A stretch of 64,000 nt of DNA from Kocuria carniphila (GTDB taxonomy: Bacteria > Actinomycetota > Actinomycetes > Actinomycetales > Micrococcaceae), in NCBI RefSeq assembly GCF_004136555.1, contig NZ_NOIT01000008.1:94972-158971 (forward strand), read 5' to 3'. Made by a program: the position numbers and the translations under genes. Every line of letters starts with the position of its first letter. The stretch's first letter is position 1. Shown piece after piece: positions 1 to 8,616 of the stretch. A model generated the notes under the pieces. That model saw only the letters and a list, made by a program, of their open reading frames with translations, had not been told where the DNA came from and made no database searches.

Positions 1-1
1 C

Positions 2-976
2 GCCACGGACATGGCCGACGCCAGGACGCAGTTCATCGGCGCGATGGAACGCGACCCGGCAGACCGCGGCCTCGACCACGCCACCGCCCAAGCCGCCGAA
101 GCGGTGCGCGGATTCGTCGCAGACGGCCCAGTGCGGCTGGTCACCGAAGAACTCGCCCGCCTCGACCACGAGACCGAGCGTGCAGAACAGGCGGCGGAAC
201 GGTGGGAGCAGATCGCCGCGAGGTTCGACGCCCAACGCGCTACCCACCAGGCTGAGGACGAGGACAGTGCCGCTGTGCTCCGACGAGCCGAGGACGCCGC
301 CGAGCAGGTGCGTGCCGAGGTCACCGGGCCGCTGACGGTGCAGGCCGAGACTGATGGTGCCGCCTACCTCGACGCCGTCGCAAACGAGGCCGCCGCCCGT
401 GGTCGCCTCGCCACGGTGGGCAGGTTCGGCAAGCGCAAGGCCCGTACCGAGCAGCAGGCCGCGACCGAGCGCACCCGGACGTTGCGCGGGCAGGTCAGCA
501 TCGAGTGGGGCACCACACCAGCGAACCCTGATCGTCTCCCCGAATGGGCAGGCAAGGTCGCCGCGAACCGCGCCGAGAGTGACCCCCGAGTGGCCGAGGC
601 CGCCCAGACTGTCGAAGCCGCCACCGCCGACCGCGACACGATGCGGAAGCGGCACCAGCAGGAGCACACGGCGTTGCTCGTAAACGAGTACGGGGCCGAA
701 CACGCCCAGGCAGCCCGGTACGGGATGCGTCGCACCGCCAACCCACGCCGTCAAGCGCACGACGCCAAGAACCGGGCCGCGCTGCTACGGTCAGAGGCCG
801 ACGAACTCCGCGCCCTCCCCATCAACGACGCAGCCCGTCTGATCGAGACCAAGCACGCCGCACAGGAGCAGGCGCGACAGGACGCCACCGAACGAGCACG
901 AAAACTCCGCGACCCGTTCGAGCGCGACCCCCGCCGAACCGACCCAAGCCGCGAGGGACCGAGACGGTCCCTGTAG
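2..976 (+). CDS. coiled-coil protein of a conjugative element, 5' end outside window
   Basis: The reading frame is open to the left edge; the first internal ATG is at 11, so the true start may lie outside the window. The 321 visible residues are rich in Ala, Arg, Glu and Gln with heptad-like spacing, as expected for long coiled coils. A basic patch (GRFGKRKARTEQQAATER) lies near residues 137-154 and the C-terminus is very charged (DPFERDPRRTDPSREG). No enzymatic motif is visible. Its composition matches the C-terminal regions of actinobacterial MobF/TraA relaxases or the coiled-coil proteins encoded beside them. A relaxase fragment lies downstream at 2687, so the region looks like a decayed or rearranged conjugative element. 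The exact role is unknown; the link to conjugation is inference from context. Confidence 0.6.
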   Translation, partial: ATDMADARTQFIGAMERDPADRGLDHATAQAAEAVRGFVADGPVRLVTEELARLDHETERAEQAAERWEQIAARFDAQRATHQAEDEDSAAVLRRAEDAAEQVRAEVTGPLTVQAETDGAAYLDAVANEAAARGRLATVGRFGKRKARTEQQAATERTRTLRGQVSIEWGTTPANPDRLPEWAGKVAANRAESDPRVAEAAQTVEAATADRDTMRKRHQQEHTALLVNEYGAEHAQAARYGMRRTANPRRQAHDAKNRAALLRSEADELRALPINDAARLIETKHAAQEQARQDATERARKLRDPFERDPRRTDPSREGPRRSL

Positions 977-1037
977 CCGGGCGCAGCTCGACAGTAGGCA
1001 CGCGAGCAAAGCGACGACGTGAGCCCCGGGGCTCGGA

Positions 1038-1043
1038 TATGCT
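1038..1043 (+). promoter_or_regulatory. candidate -10 box of the TIR-HIT-membrane operon
   Basis: TATGCT lies about 50 bp before the TIR start codon, just after the 14-bp palindrome GAGCCCCGGGGCTC (1021-1034), which may end transcription of the upstream gene. No convincing -35 is seen. Confidence 0.3.
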
Positions 1044-1094
1044 CAACGGAAGGGAGCAGACCTCTCTATGGGCACGAGTTCAAAGGAGACAAAC

Positions 1095-1571
1095 ATGGCC
1101 GTTTTCTATTCTTTCCACTACGACAGAGATGTTCATCGCGTGCAACTCATCGAGCAGATGGGAGCACTTGAAGGGCAGCCGATCCTCAACCATCAAGAGT
1201 GGGAGACGATCAAGAGCGGTGGTGACAAAGCCATCAAAGAGTGGATTTCTGACAAGATGAAGTGGAAGTCAGCGGTCATCGTTCTTATTGGCAAAGAGAC
1301 TGCGTCTCGGGAATGGGTTCAGTACGAGATACAGAAGGCTTGGGATGACAAAAAGCCGCTTCTCGGCATTCAGATCCATGGCCTGTCCTCGATGGGGAGC
1401 GTCGACTCGGCAGGGTCGAATCCCTTTGACAAAGTCCCAGGCGTCTCAGGAGTTCCAATCTTTGATCCGACACAGACAGACTGGACGGGGAAGATCGATT
1501 CCAAGGCCACCTACAACTACCTGAAAGATCGCCTGAAGACATGGGCAACGCAGGGCAAGACTCGTCTGTGA
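1095..1571 (+). CDS. TIR-like domain protein (ThsB / DUF1863-like)
   Basis: This 158-residue protein is almost entirely one MTH538/DUF1863-type TIR-like domain. It opens with the strand MAVFYSFHYDRD, has the core strand SAVIVLIGKET (59-69), then SREWVQYEIQKAWDDKKP (71-88) followed by LLGIQIHG. E78, in the WVQYEI helix, is at the place expected for the NADase glutamate of TIR enzymes. ThsB proteins of the Thoeris anti-phage system have this architecture and make ADP-ribose-type signals from NAD+. The start is ATG 1095 because AAAGGAG (1082-1088) precedes it by 6 nt; an upstream ATG at 1068 lacks such a site. It overlaps the next gene by 4 bp. GC content is visibly lower than in the flanking relaxase-type genes, suggesting transfer. 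The domain call is firm; a defence role is inferred. Confidence 0.82.
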   Translation: MAVFYSFHYDRDVHRVQLIEQMGALEGQPILNHQEWETIKSGGDKAIKEWISDKMKWKSAVIVLIGKETASREWVQYEIQKAWDDKKPLLGIQIHGLSSMGSVDSAGSNPFDKVPGVSGVPIFDPTQTDWTGKIDSKATYNYLKDRLKTWATQGKTRL

Positions 1572-2008
1572 CCGCTGATCCCGATTGCCCGTTCTGCACA
1601 ATTGTGCAACGGAACGATCCCGATGTGCGCGAGGTGTATCGGGACGATCAGGTGGTGGCCTTTTTCCCCACGGACCCGGCCGTGCTGGGACACACTCTGA
1701 TCGTCCCGCGCGCGCATGTCCCCTTTGTTTGGGAGCTACACGATGAGGATGCAGAGCACATCGGCCTGCTTACCTCACGCATGTCGCGAGTAATCGTGGA
1801 AACCACTGGAGCCGAGGGGCTCAACGTTATTCAGTCGAACGGACACGTTGCTACCCAGAGTGTCAATCACGTCCACGTTCACCTCGTCCCGAGATGGACG
1901 AACGATGCCATAGGGCGCATCTGGCCCCCCGAGACTCGCTACTCCGAGCATGCGAAAGACGAGACTTGGGATGCTCTCCGTAACGCTTGTAGAGGGCTTC
2001 GACTATGA
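1568..2008 (+). CDS. HIT-family nucleotide hydrolase in a TIR operon
   Basis: This 146-residue histidine-triad protein has an N-terminal CPFC (7-10), the strand GHTLIVPRAH (41-50) and the catalytic triad HVHVHLVP (H101, H103, H105). HIT proteins hydrolyse or transfer nucleotidyl groups on substrates such as AMP-phosphoramidates and dinucleoside polyphosphates. GTG 1568 is preferred because it overlaps the TIR stop as GTGA, a translational-coupling layout; an in-frame ATG at 1541 would overlap the TIR gene by 31 bp. The 3' end overlaps the next gene by ATGA. Ordinary housekeeping HIT proteins are common in Actinobacteria, but this one is locked between a TIR gene and a membrane gene. It could act on the TIR-made nucleotide signal, which is inference. 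Confidence 0.82.
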   Translation: MTADPDCPFCTIVQRNDPDVREVYRDDQVVAFFPTDPAVLGHTLIVPRAHVPFVWELHDEDAEHIGLLTSRMSRVIVETTGAEGLNVIQSNGHVATQSVNHVHVHLVPRWTNDAIGRIWPPETRYSEHAKDETWDALRNACRGLRL

Positions 2009-2538
2009 CGGATCACGACACGACCAAGAGGGAAGACACAAGAGAAACCGTCAGGTTAAAGCACCTCGACTACATTCAGAGCATCGTCGCTCGAATGGCT
2101 CATTCCTCGACGCAGGCAAAGAGTTGGCTCTTGCCTGTGGTCACTGCGACGTTCGGATACGCGCTTACCCAACGGTCGGGAACTGTAGCATTGTTAGGTA
2201 TCGCCGCCATTCTGCTGTTCGGCTACATGGATGCGAGTTACCTCCGGCAAGAGCGAGCGTACAGGCGGCTCTACAATGCCGTCGCTTCGGGGAAGAAGAT
2301 TCCCGAGCTATCACTCGACCCGCATGATATCGACCGCAAGATTCCAGACGCGGATGGCGATCCGTCACCGAGGGACAAATCCGACGAAGAGCCAAGTTTT
2401 TGGAGGAAGTTGCGGACGGCCTTCCGTGGCTGGTTCTTCTTTGACCCTAGAGTCTGGTTCTCGTGGTCAATCTTCCCCTTCTACGGAGGATTCCTCGCTG
2501 TTGGAATCGCTGTTCTTTGGTACGCAGTTCCCCGCTGA
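2005..2538 (+). CDS. multi-pass membrane protein, candidate effector of the TIR operon
   Basis: This 177-residue protein has a soluble N-terminus (RLKHLDYIQSIVARMAHSS, about 18-36), two adjacent membrane segments (about 40-57 and 60-75) and YLRQERAYRRLYNAVASG (80-97). A charged linker (98-135) follows, and a final hydrophobic segment after WFFFDPRVWFSW lies at about 152-175. The pattern of a helix, two membrane spans and a YLRxERxxRRLY motif resembles the SLATT-like membrane proteins seen in bacterial conflict islands; no named family is certain. It starts at ATG 2005, overlapping the HIT stop by 4 bp. Small membrane proteins encoded next to nucleotide-signal enzymes are typical abortive-infection effectors. 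That role is inferred from position and topology only. Confidence 0.7.
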   Translation: MTDHDTTKREDTRETVRLKHLDYIQSIVARMAHSSTQAKSWLLPVVTATFGYALTQRSGTVALLGIAAILLFGYMDASYLRQERAYRRLYNAVASGKKIPELSLDPHDIDRKIPDADGDPSPRDKSDEEPSFWRKLRTAFRGWFFFDPRVWFSWSIFPFYGGFLAVGIAVLWYAVPR

Positions 2539-2686
2539 GCCAGCTGACCAGGCACTGAACAGCGCCTCGACGTGACCCAATTAGATTCCCCTTTGGCAAT
2601 TCGAACGCAGGATCGCACGGCAAAGTAACTGGTGTCCTCAGCAAGCAGTACACTGGAACTGCGCAGACGCGCACGATCACAGGTGA

Positions 2687-3709
2687 GTGTGTTTGGGGTA
2701 CCTCGGCTACGCGGTCACCACCCACAGGGCGCAGGGCGTCACCGTCGACACCTCACACGTCCTGGTTGAACCGACCACGACGCGGGAGAACTTCTACGTC
2801 GCGATGACCCGCGGCAAGGACGCCAACCGCGCCTACGTGGTCCTCGACAGGGCCGACGAGCACGCTAGCCCGCATCCCGGTGACAACCCCGACGCGACCG
2901 GCCGGTCCGTGCTGTATGGCGTCCTGCAACACGTTGGGGCCGAGCTGTCCGCGCACGAGACCATCACCGCCAAACAGGAGCACTGGGGCTCGATCGCCCA
3001 ACTCGCCGCCGAGTACGAGACCATCGCCGCCGCAGCCCAACACGACCGCTGGGCCACCCTCATCCGGTCCTCCGGACTCACCGCCGAACAAGCCGACGCC
3101 GCGATCGAGTCTGACGCGTTCGGGGCGCTCACCGCCGAGCTGCGCCGGGCTGAGGCCAACCACCACGACGTAGACCGCTTGTTCCCGCGCCTGGTCGCCG
3201 CGCGCGGGTTCGCCGATGCTGACGACATCGCCTCCGTCCTGCACTACCGCGTAGCCCGCGCCACCGCCCGCCCGGCCGGCTCAGGCCGCACCCGCAAGAC
3301 GCCACGGCTCATCGCCGGACTGATCCCATCCGTGGATGGTCCGATGGCAGGCGATATGCGCAAGGCGCTCGATGAACGTCGCCAGCTCATCGGGCAGCGC
3401 ACCAGCACCGTCCTGGATAGCGCCCTCACTGACCAAGAGCCCTGGACTGCCGCGCTCGGCCCGGTGCCCGAGGGCGAGAAAGAAGCGAAGGCGTGGCGGC
3501 GCGATGCCAGAGTGGTGGCGGCCTACCGCGACCGCTATCAGGTCACCAGCAGCCGCGCTCTCGGTCCCGAACCAGAGAGCGCGGCGCAGAAGATTGACCA
3601 TGCCCGCGCCGATGCCGCTCTCCTCCGCGCACAGGCCATCACCAAGCCTCAACAGGACGGACCGGGACGGCGTCCAATCGCAAATCAGCCGATCGGCCCG
3701 CGACTGTGA
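2687..3709 (+). pseudogene. truncated MobF/TraA-type relaxase-helicase, C-terminal remnant
   Basis: The 340 residues begin inside the C-terminal helicase domain of a conjugative relaxase. YAVTTHRAQGVTVD (8-21) and ENFYVAMTRGKDANRAYV (35-52) are the late superfamily-1 helicase motifs of TraI/TraA-like enzymes. The rest is the Ala/Arg/Glu-rich tail usual in Micrococcales relaxases. Full-length enzymes are over 1000 residues with an N-terminal relaxase domain, which is missing here. A stop codon (TGA 2684-2686) lies directly before the only upstream start (GTG 2687), so the gene is cut near 2684, not just mis-started. The break lies just after the TIR operon. Any product would lack relaxase and ATP-binding sites. 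Confidence 0.8.
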
Positions 3710-3786
3710 GCCCTTCAAGACGTCAGAACTCGGGCGTATCGTAGAAGCGAGGCACGTTTCTCCTCACCACTCGGCCACACGCGGTC

Positions 3787-3808
3787 GGCCCGACTTCGGG
3801 CCTTTCTC
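3787..3808 (+). terminator. rho-independent terminator after the relaxase remnant
   Basis: GGCCCG pairs with CGGGCC around an ACTT loop, followed by TTTCTC. Confidence 0.6.
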
Positions 3809-3855
3809 AACGCACTGCCTCCTCAGGTGAAACGTGCGATTGAGAGGAGCCGAAC

Positions 3856-4209
3856 ATGTTCCGCCTCCTGATAGTGGTCAGCATCCACATCCGGAACTTC
3901 CTGCGCCGCTACATGCCCACCAACATCCTCGCTGACCTCATACGGACCAGACGCGGCATGAAGTGGGGGCCAGCAGCGATGATGCTGGCCATCCCGTACT
4001 TTGCCGCCGCCGTCTGGTTCGTCGGCCTGATAGATCAGGGAGCGCCAGGCTGGCTGCACCTACTCGTCCTGCTGACGATCTGGAACGGGTTCAAGATGCT
4101 CTGGCTCGGACCTGCAAGCGTCGCTTGGCTCACCCGAGCCCGCCTCCGTGAGGCCGCTGCACGTCGACGACAGCAGCGAGCCGCCCCGCTGTCAGGCTCG
4201 ACCGTCTAG
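3856..4209 (+). CDS. small conserved membrane protein linked to conjugative elements
   Basis: This 117-residue protein has an N-terminal amphipathic stretch (HIRNFLRRYMPTNILADLIR, about 11-30), two membrane segments (about 40-60 and 66-85) and a basic C-terminal tail (RARLREAAARRRQQR). GAGGAG precedes the ATG by about 6 nt. Similar short proteins in Micrococcales sit beside MobF relaxase genes and are often labelled sulfate permease, a name not supported by this short, two-span sequence. Its position after the relaxase remnant and terminator fits the old backbone of a conjugative element. Function unknown. Confidence 0.65.
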   Translation: MFRLLIVVSIHIRNFLRRYMPTNILADLIRTRRGMKWGPAAMMLAIPYFAAAVWFVGLIDQGAPGWLHLLVLLTIWNGFKMLWLGPASVAWLTRARLREAAARRRQQRAAPLSGSTV

Positions 4210-4283
4210 CCAGACGAACCCGAGGACCTTGACGCTGCGTCGCTCAGACGCCCGAGAACCGCAGTCATGTCGGGCACCTGCCG

Positions 4284-4289
4284 TAGAAT
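4284..4289 (+). promoter_or_regulatory. -10 box for a leaderless YobI-like NTPase mRNA
   Basis: TAGAAT ends 7 nt before ATG 4297, placing the transcript start at or next to the start codon. No clear -35 is seen. Confidence 0.5.
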
Positions 4290-4296
4290 TTCACCT

Positions 4297-7200
4297 ATGT
4301 CATCTGATCGACCGGCGCGGCAACCAGCACCGAGTTCTGCCGTGCCCGTCCTTCGGAGTCTCGGACCCGCGTACGAAGAGGACCTCCACGGACGCAACGC
4401 TGCCGTCCTCCTCGACGTCCTAACTGACAAGTCCGCAACAGCCGCGAAGAACATCGCTCTAGCGGGTCACTACGGCAGTGGCAAAAGCAGCGTCATCCTT
4501 GGTGTCCAGGAGGGTTTAGACGAACGCAGTACCAAGTGGGTCAACTTGTCGTTGTCCAGCCTGGGAATCGATGACACGAAGCGGGTACGCATCCAGCAGG
4601 ACGGGTCGCTTGCGCCCTTGACGAACCTCATCCAGAAGGAGATCGTCAAGCAGCTCCTCTATCGGAAGCCGCCTTCGGACATGCCGGGGTCAAGGTACTT
4701 TCGCATCGACTCATTCAAACCTTGGCCAGCCTTGATGTGGGGCGGTGTCGTTGCAGTCGGATTCTTCGTAGTGGCCGTTCTTCTTGGGCTGGTCAATCGC
4801 ATCGAAGACGTGGCACCCGCGAGCGTGGTCGACAGTCATTCGTGGGTAGCTTGGGCCACTGTCGGCGCCCTCGGAGCGTTCGTGGGCGGAGTCTGGTTCT
4901 TAGGCCTCCGCGTCCTTCAGAACCGGATACGAGTGGAGAGCGTCTCCGCCGGCGGAGCAGCGGTCAAGCTGAGCGCGAAAGAAAACTCGTACTTCGACGA
5001 GTACCTGGACGAGATTGTCTACTTCTTCCAGCGGACGAAGACCAAGGTCGCGATCTTTGAGGATCTAGACCGGTTCAAGGACCCGCACATCTTCGAGACC
5101 CTGCGGGAGCTAAACACCGTCTTGAACAACTCCGAGCAGATCAAGTCACGGCCGATTCAGTTCGTCTACGCAGTCCGGGACAGCATCTTCGAGGAAATTC
5201 AAGTAGACACAGAATCCGACGGTGAAGATACCAAGACTTCGGCCCTCCATGCGTCTGCGTTGGAGTCTGCACCTTCGGCGAACAGGACGAAGTTTTTCGA
5301 CCTGGTAGTGCCGATGGTTCCGTTCATCACCCACCGTTCGGCACGGGACCTGCTCGCGGCCGAGTTCTCCAAAGCGGACCACCAGCCGTCTACCGCATTG
5401 GTCAACCTTGTCGGCGCCCATCTGACCGACATGCGCGTAATCCGCAACATCAGAAACGAGTACGAGATCTATCGCGCATCCGTGCTCGGCGAGAATGGGC
5501 TCAAAGGACTTACCGCAGACCGCCTGTTCGCGATGATGGTTTACAAGAACCTGCACCTGGAAGACTTCGAAGCCATCCGGCTCGGCACAAGCAAGATCGA
5601 CGAGGCACACCGGGCCTTCCACAAGATGGTCGAGTATCAAACTCGACATCAAGCGGTGCGCAGCAAGACGGCGCAGAACCGAGTGAGGACAAAAGCTCTC
5701 TGGGACAAGCATGCGCAGACAGCCGGGGAGCGGCTACAAGAGGTGCTGCCGATCGTCTACCGAGCGACAGGGCGCGGAGGTAAGCCGGTCCTTCGATACC
5801 AGTCGCAGGACTACCAACTGTCAGACCTGACATCAGGTGACTTCTGGAGGTCGTTGTACGAGAATCGCGACTCGGTACATCTCCTTCGCTCAGGATACAG
5901 CGGCATCGAACTGTCATTCGACGAACTGATCTCGCTGACCGGGACTGGGACGGATGGGTTGGACGACGCCGTGGACGCTGATGTTGCCCGCCTTCAGCGC
6001 GACTCCCGGGTGGCACTTGAGACTAAAGACTTCGTCACGAAGTCCACGATGGCGGAACTTATCGCTAGGACGGACCTCGTCATGCCAACCACGGATGGCG
6101 ACGAAAGCAATTTGGACTCCGTCATCAGCGAACTTGTATCTCCTTTGGGGCGCGATCTGCTGGCTAAGGGCTACATCGACGAGAACTTCACTCTGTACTG
6201 CTCGGACTACCATGACATCGCGATCAGCGTGAGTGCGATGAACTTCATCCTTCACTGCGTCCAAGCCGATCGCGCAGCTCCCCACTTTCACTTCGATGAG
6301 GCTAGCTCGATCGAAGCAGTTGAGAAGGAGATGGGTTCCCGCTTCCTCGACGGCGAAAGTGTCTTTAACGTCGAAGTATTTGACTACTACTTGCTTGCAC
6401 GTCCCGAACACCTCGACAAGGCCATCGATAAGCTCGCCGTGCGTTCGGGGGATGACTCCTCTTTCCTCGACGCCTACATGATAGACGGCGAATCTCGCGA
6501 TGGGTTCATAAGTCGATTGGCGCCGCGCTGGGACGGTGTTTTCATTCATCTGGTCGAGAAGGCACCGCTAGAACTCGAAGTAGTCGTGGCCCTCGTTGAT
6601 GCGGCTATCACGAGCGCCGCGCAGGACACAGACTACGAAGCGTCTGACCAGGTCGCGGAGTTCGTGTCGGAGCACTACGCCCAGATGCAGGCATTTGTTG
6701 GCGAGACGGACGCGGTGAAGGCGACCGACCTGATTGCTCTTCTGCGTCGTCTCGGCGCGCAGATAAGCGATCTCGGTGTGCTCGGAGAGACACAGCGCAA
6801 GGCGGCGGTGGCCGCAGGCCTTTACCCGGTCACGCGGATGAACCTGTCGGTCGCTCTCGGCGAAAGCACCGGTCTAGTGCTTGACGTCATGAACGCTGCC
6901 GATGACTCGGTCTACAGGCATGTGCTCGCGAACCTGGACGACTACCTTGACATCCTCCAAGACGACGAGGTGACCGTCGAGAGTCCAGACGCATTCGTTG
7001 CTGTGCTCGGTGACGTCGCAGATTCAGCCGAGTTTGCCGTGCGCCTCGTCGCGGCACGTGCGGCGGACTCCTGCGAAGTTGCCGACCTGACGGACCTCGA
7101 CGACGGAGCATGGGGACAAGTGGTGTCGGCAGGTCGGTTCGCGCCGACTGTCTGGAACGTGAGCCACTTCGTCAGCAAGTTCGGAGTCAACGAAGAACTG

Positions 7201-7971
7201 ATCGAGAACCTCGGCACCGTCAACCTCACCAAGGCCGAGGAAGTAGAAGAAGAGCCCAGGCTGGAGCTTGCATATGCACTGGCCAACTCCGGTGCGTTGG
7301 AGTCGACAGCAGCCGTCCGCCTACTCGGGCAGCTCGACCTGGCCGACGGCTTGGACCCCGAACACTTGTCCGATGTCGGCCTCGCCCTCCTTCCGGCGCT
7401 GCTAGAGAAGGACCTGGTGCCCGATACCGCCGACACGTACGCCCTCGTGAGTGACCGCCCGTTCGCATTCCGCGAGGAGTACTTCGCAGCGTCCAAGCAA
7501 CTGGCGTCGTACGTATGCGAGTTGGAGTTGTCGAGCGACGATCTGGCTCAAGTGATGCGGAGTCGACGCCTGACACCAGCTGTGAAGCGCGCGATCGCCG
7601 ACGACGTAGATTTCGTCACTGATCGTCTGTCCCGGCAGAGCGTGATCGCGTTTTGCCAGTGGGCAAGCAAAGGCAACAACGTCTCTGTTGAACTACTAGT
7701 CAAGCTTGCCGAGGCTGGTGCGCCGGCCGAGCACGTTCTGGGTCTGCTAGAGCCGCATCTCCCCGACATAGAACTCGGGCTACTAGATCAAATCCTGCTC
7801 GGATTGGGCGACGACTATGAGCCTCTGACCAGAACCGGTTACCATCGTCCGCACTTGAAGGACCGCGACGGAACTGAGGAACTGCTCAAAGCGTTGCAGA
7901 GTCGCAACAGAGTCAGTTCCTTCGGTCCAGCAAAACTACTCGGCGGAATCCGAGTCAACATGCGGCACTGA
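4297..7971 (+). CDS. YobI-like P-loop NTPase with membrane segments
   Basis: This 1224-residue protein has Walker A GHYGSGKSS (57-65) and Walker B VAIFEDLDRF (251-260). Two hydrophobic segments (about 143-166 and 181-206) lie between them, as in KAP/YobI-type NTPases tethered to the membrane. FVYAVRDSIF follows Walker B and may contain the sensor arginine. The C-terminal 800 residues are mostly helical and acidic, with no recognised nuclease. ATG 4297 is preferred over an in-frame ATG at 4267 because TAGAAT lies 7 nt upstream, so 4267 would be outside the transcript. YobI-type and related large NTPases recur in defence islands, but their mechanism is unsettled. The gene after it (8067) lies 95 bp downstream on the same strand and may be a partner. 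Family call good; defence role inferred. Confidence 0.75.
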   Translation: MSSDRPARQPAPSSAVPVLRSLGPAYEEDLHGRNAAVLLDVLTDKSATAAKNIALAGHYGSGKSSVILGVQEGLDERSTKWVNLSLSSLGIDDTKRVRIQQDGSLAPLTNLIQKEIVKQLLYRKPPSDMPGSRYFRIDSFKPWPALMWGGVVAVGFFVVAVLLGLVNRIEDVAPASVVDSHSWVAWATVGALGAFVGGVWFLGLRVLQNRIRVESVSAGGAAVKLSAKENSYFDEYLDEIVYFFQRTKTKVAIFEDLDRFKDPHIFETLRELNTVLNNSEQIKSRPIQFVYAVRDSIFEEIQVDTESDGEDTKTSALHASALESAPSANRTKFFDLVVPMVPFITHRSARDLLAAEFSKADHQPSTALVNLVGAHLTDMRVIRNIRNEYEIYRASVLGENGLKGLTADRLFAMMVYKNLHLEDFEAIRLGTSKIDEAHRAFHKMVEYQTRHQAVRSKTAQNRVRTKALWDKHAQTAGERLQEVLPIVYRATGRGGKPVLRYQSQDYQLSDLTSGDFWRSLYENRDSVHLLRSGYSGIELSFDELISLTGTGTDGLDDAVDADVARLQRDSRVALETKDFVTKSTMAELIARTDLVMPTTDGDESNLDSVISELVSPLGRDLLAKGYIDENFTLYCSDYHDIAISVSAMNFILHCVQADRAAPHFHFDEASSIEAVEKEMGSRFLDGESVFNVEVFDYYLLARPEHLDKAIDKLAVRSGDDSSFLDAYMIDGESRDGFISRLAPRWDGVFIHLVEKAPLELEVVVALVDAAITSAAQDTDYEASDQVAEFVSEHYAQMQAFVGETDAVKATDLIALLRRLGAQISDLGVLGETQRKAAVAAGLYPVTRMNLSVALGESTGLVLDVMNAADDSVYRHVLANLDDYLDILQDDEVTVESPDAFVAVLGDVADSAEFAVRLVAARAADSCEVADLTDLDDGAWGQVVSAGRFAPTVWNVSHFVSKFGVNEELIENLGTVNLTKAEEVEEEPRLELAYALANSGALESTAAVRLLGQLDLADGLDPEHLSDVGLALLPALLEKDLVPDTADTYALVSDRPFAFREEYFAASKQLASYVCELELSSDDLAQVMRSRRLTPAVKRAIADDVDFVTDRLSRQSVIAFCQWASKGNNVSVELLVKLAEAGAPAEHVLGLLEPHLPDIELGLLDQILLGLGDDYEPLTRTGYHRPHLKDRDGTEELLKALQSRNRVSSFGPAKLLGGIRVNMRH

Positions 7972-8066
7972 TAATGACAGACATTTTGACCGTAATTTAG
8001 ATAGACCCGGGTAGCTTGCTTGGCTAAAGACCGGGATGATGCCAGAGGGCTGAGAAGGATATCGGT

Positions 8067-8594
8067 ATGCGCCTTGTTGATTTCACTGACCTGGCGCAAC
8101 GATGTCGCGAGAGCGGTTACGGCCTCACAGAGTTCCAACGACAAGACATGGTCGCCGACCTGCGCTGGCCGGCCGATGTCATCGAGCAGTGGATCTACGA
8201 CCACGCAGGCAATGCTTCCTTCCTCCGAGATTATGAGAACGTCGATCTCGCACAGGTCGACTGGCAGGTTGAAGCGCTGCCAGTTGACACGTTCATGAAG
8301 ATGCAAACTGGACCATCGGACCGGAATGCTATTGAGGTCGTCGCGGACGATCCAGATCATTGGATCTCCGTGCGTAACCAAGGCCAGCACCTGGGCGTGG
8401 GACTCGCCTGGGAGGTTCACGGCACTTGGAAGCGTTGGCCGATCGTCATAGATCAGGCGCTGCTTCACCCCGCATCGAGCGGCGTTCAACTTGTGGAAGG
8501 ACGCACTCGCGTCGGCATCCTGCGCGGTCGTCAGCGGCAAGGAAAGCTCGTCGCCAACATGCATCTGGCTTGGGTCGGTCGCCAATTTGGATGA
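8067..8594 (+). CDS. hypothetical protein downstream of the YobI-like NTPase
   Basis: The family of this 175-residue protein was not recognised. It is soluble, with no signal peptide or membrane span. The central part is acidic (EVVADDPDHWISVR) and the end reads GVQLVEGRTRVGILRGR (about 145-161), close to the VEGxxRLGxL motif of ParB/Srx-like or toxin-like nucleotide-binding folds; this resemblance is weak. GAAGGATA precedes ATG 8067 at usable spacing. A long reading frame on the opposite strand (7839-8699) runs across the NTPase end and has no start signal, so it is taken as a shadow. Position suggests cotranscription with, or association with, the NTPase. Confidence 0.6.
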   Translation: MRLVDFTDLAQRCRESGYGLTEFQRQDMVADLRWPADVIEQWIYDHAGNASFLRDYENVDLAQVDWQVEALPVDTFMKMQTGPSDRNAIEVVADDPDHWISVRNQGQHLGVGLAWEVHGTWKRWPIVIDQALLHPASSGVQLVEGRTRVGILRGRQRQGKLVANMHLAWVGRQFG

Positions 8595-8616
8595 CATCGT
8601 CCCTCTCCGAACTTGA

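Noticed and set aside
3856..4209. Sulfate permease label
   Set aside because: A 117-residue two-span protein cannot be a SulP transporter.
8030..8066. GCTGAGAAGG after ATGCCAG looks a little like parts of a TPP riboswitch
   Set aside because: The conserved CUGAUCUGGAUAAUGCC core and stems are missing and the order is wrong; the downstream gene has no thiamine link.
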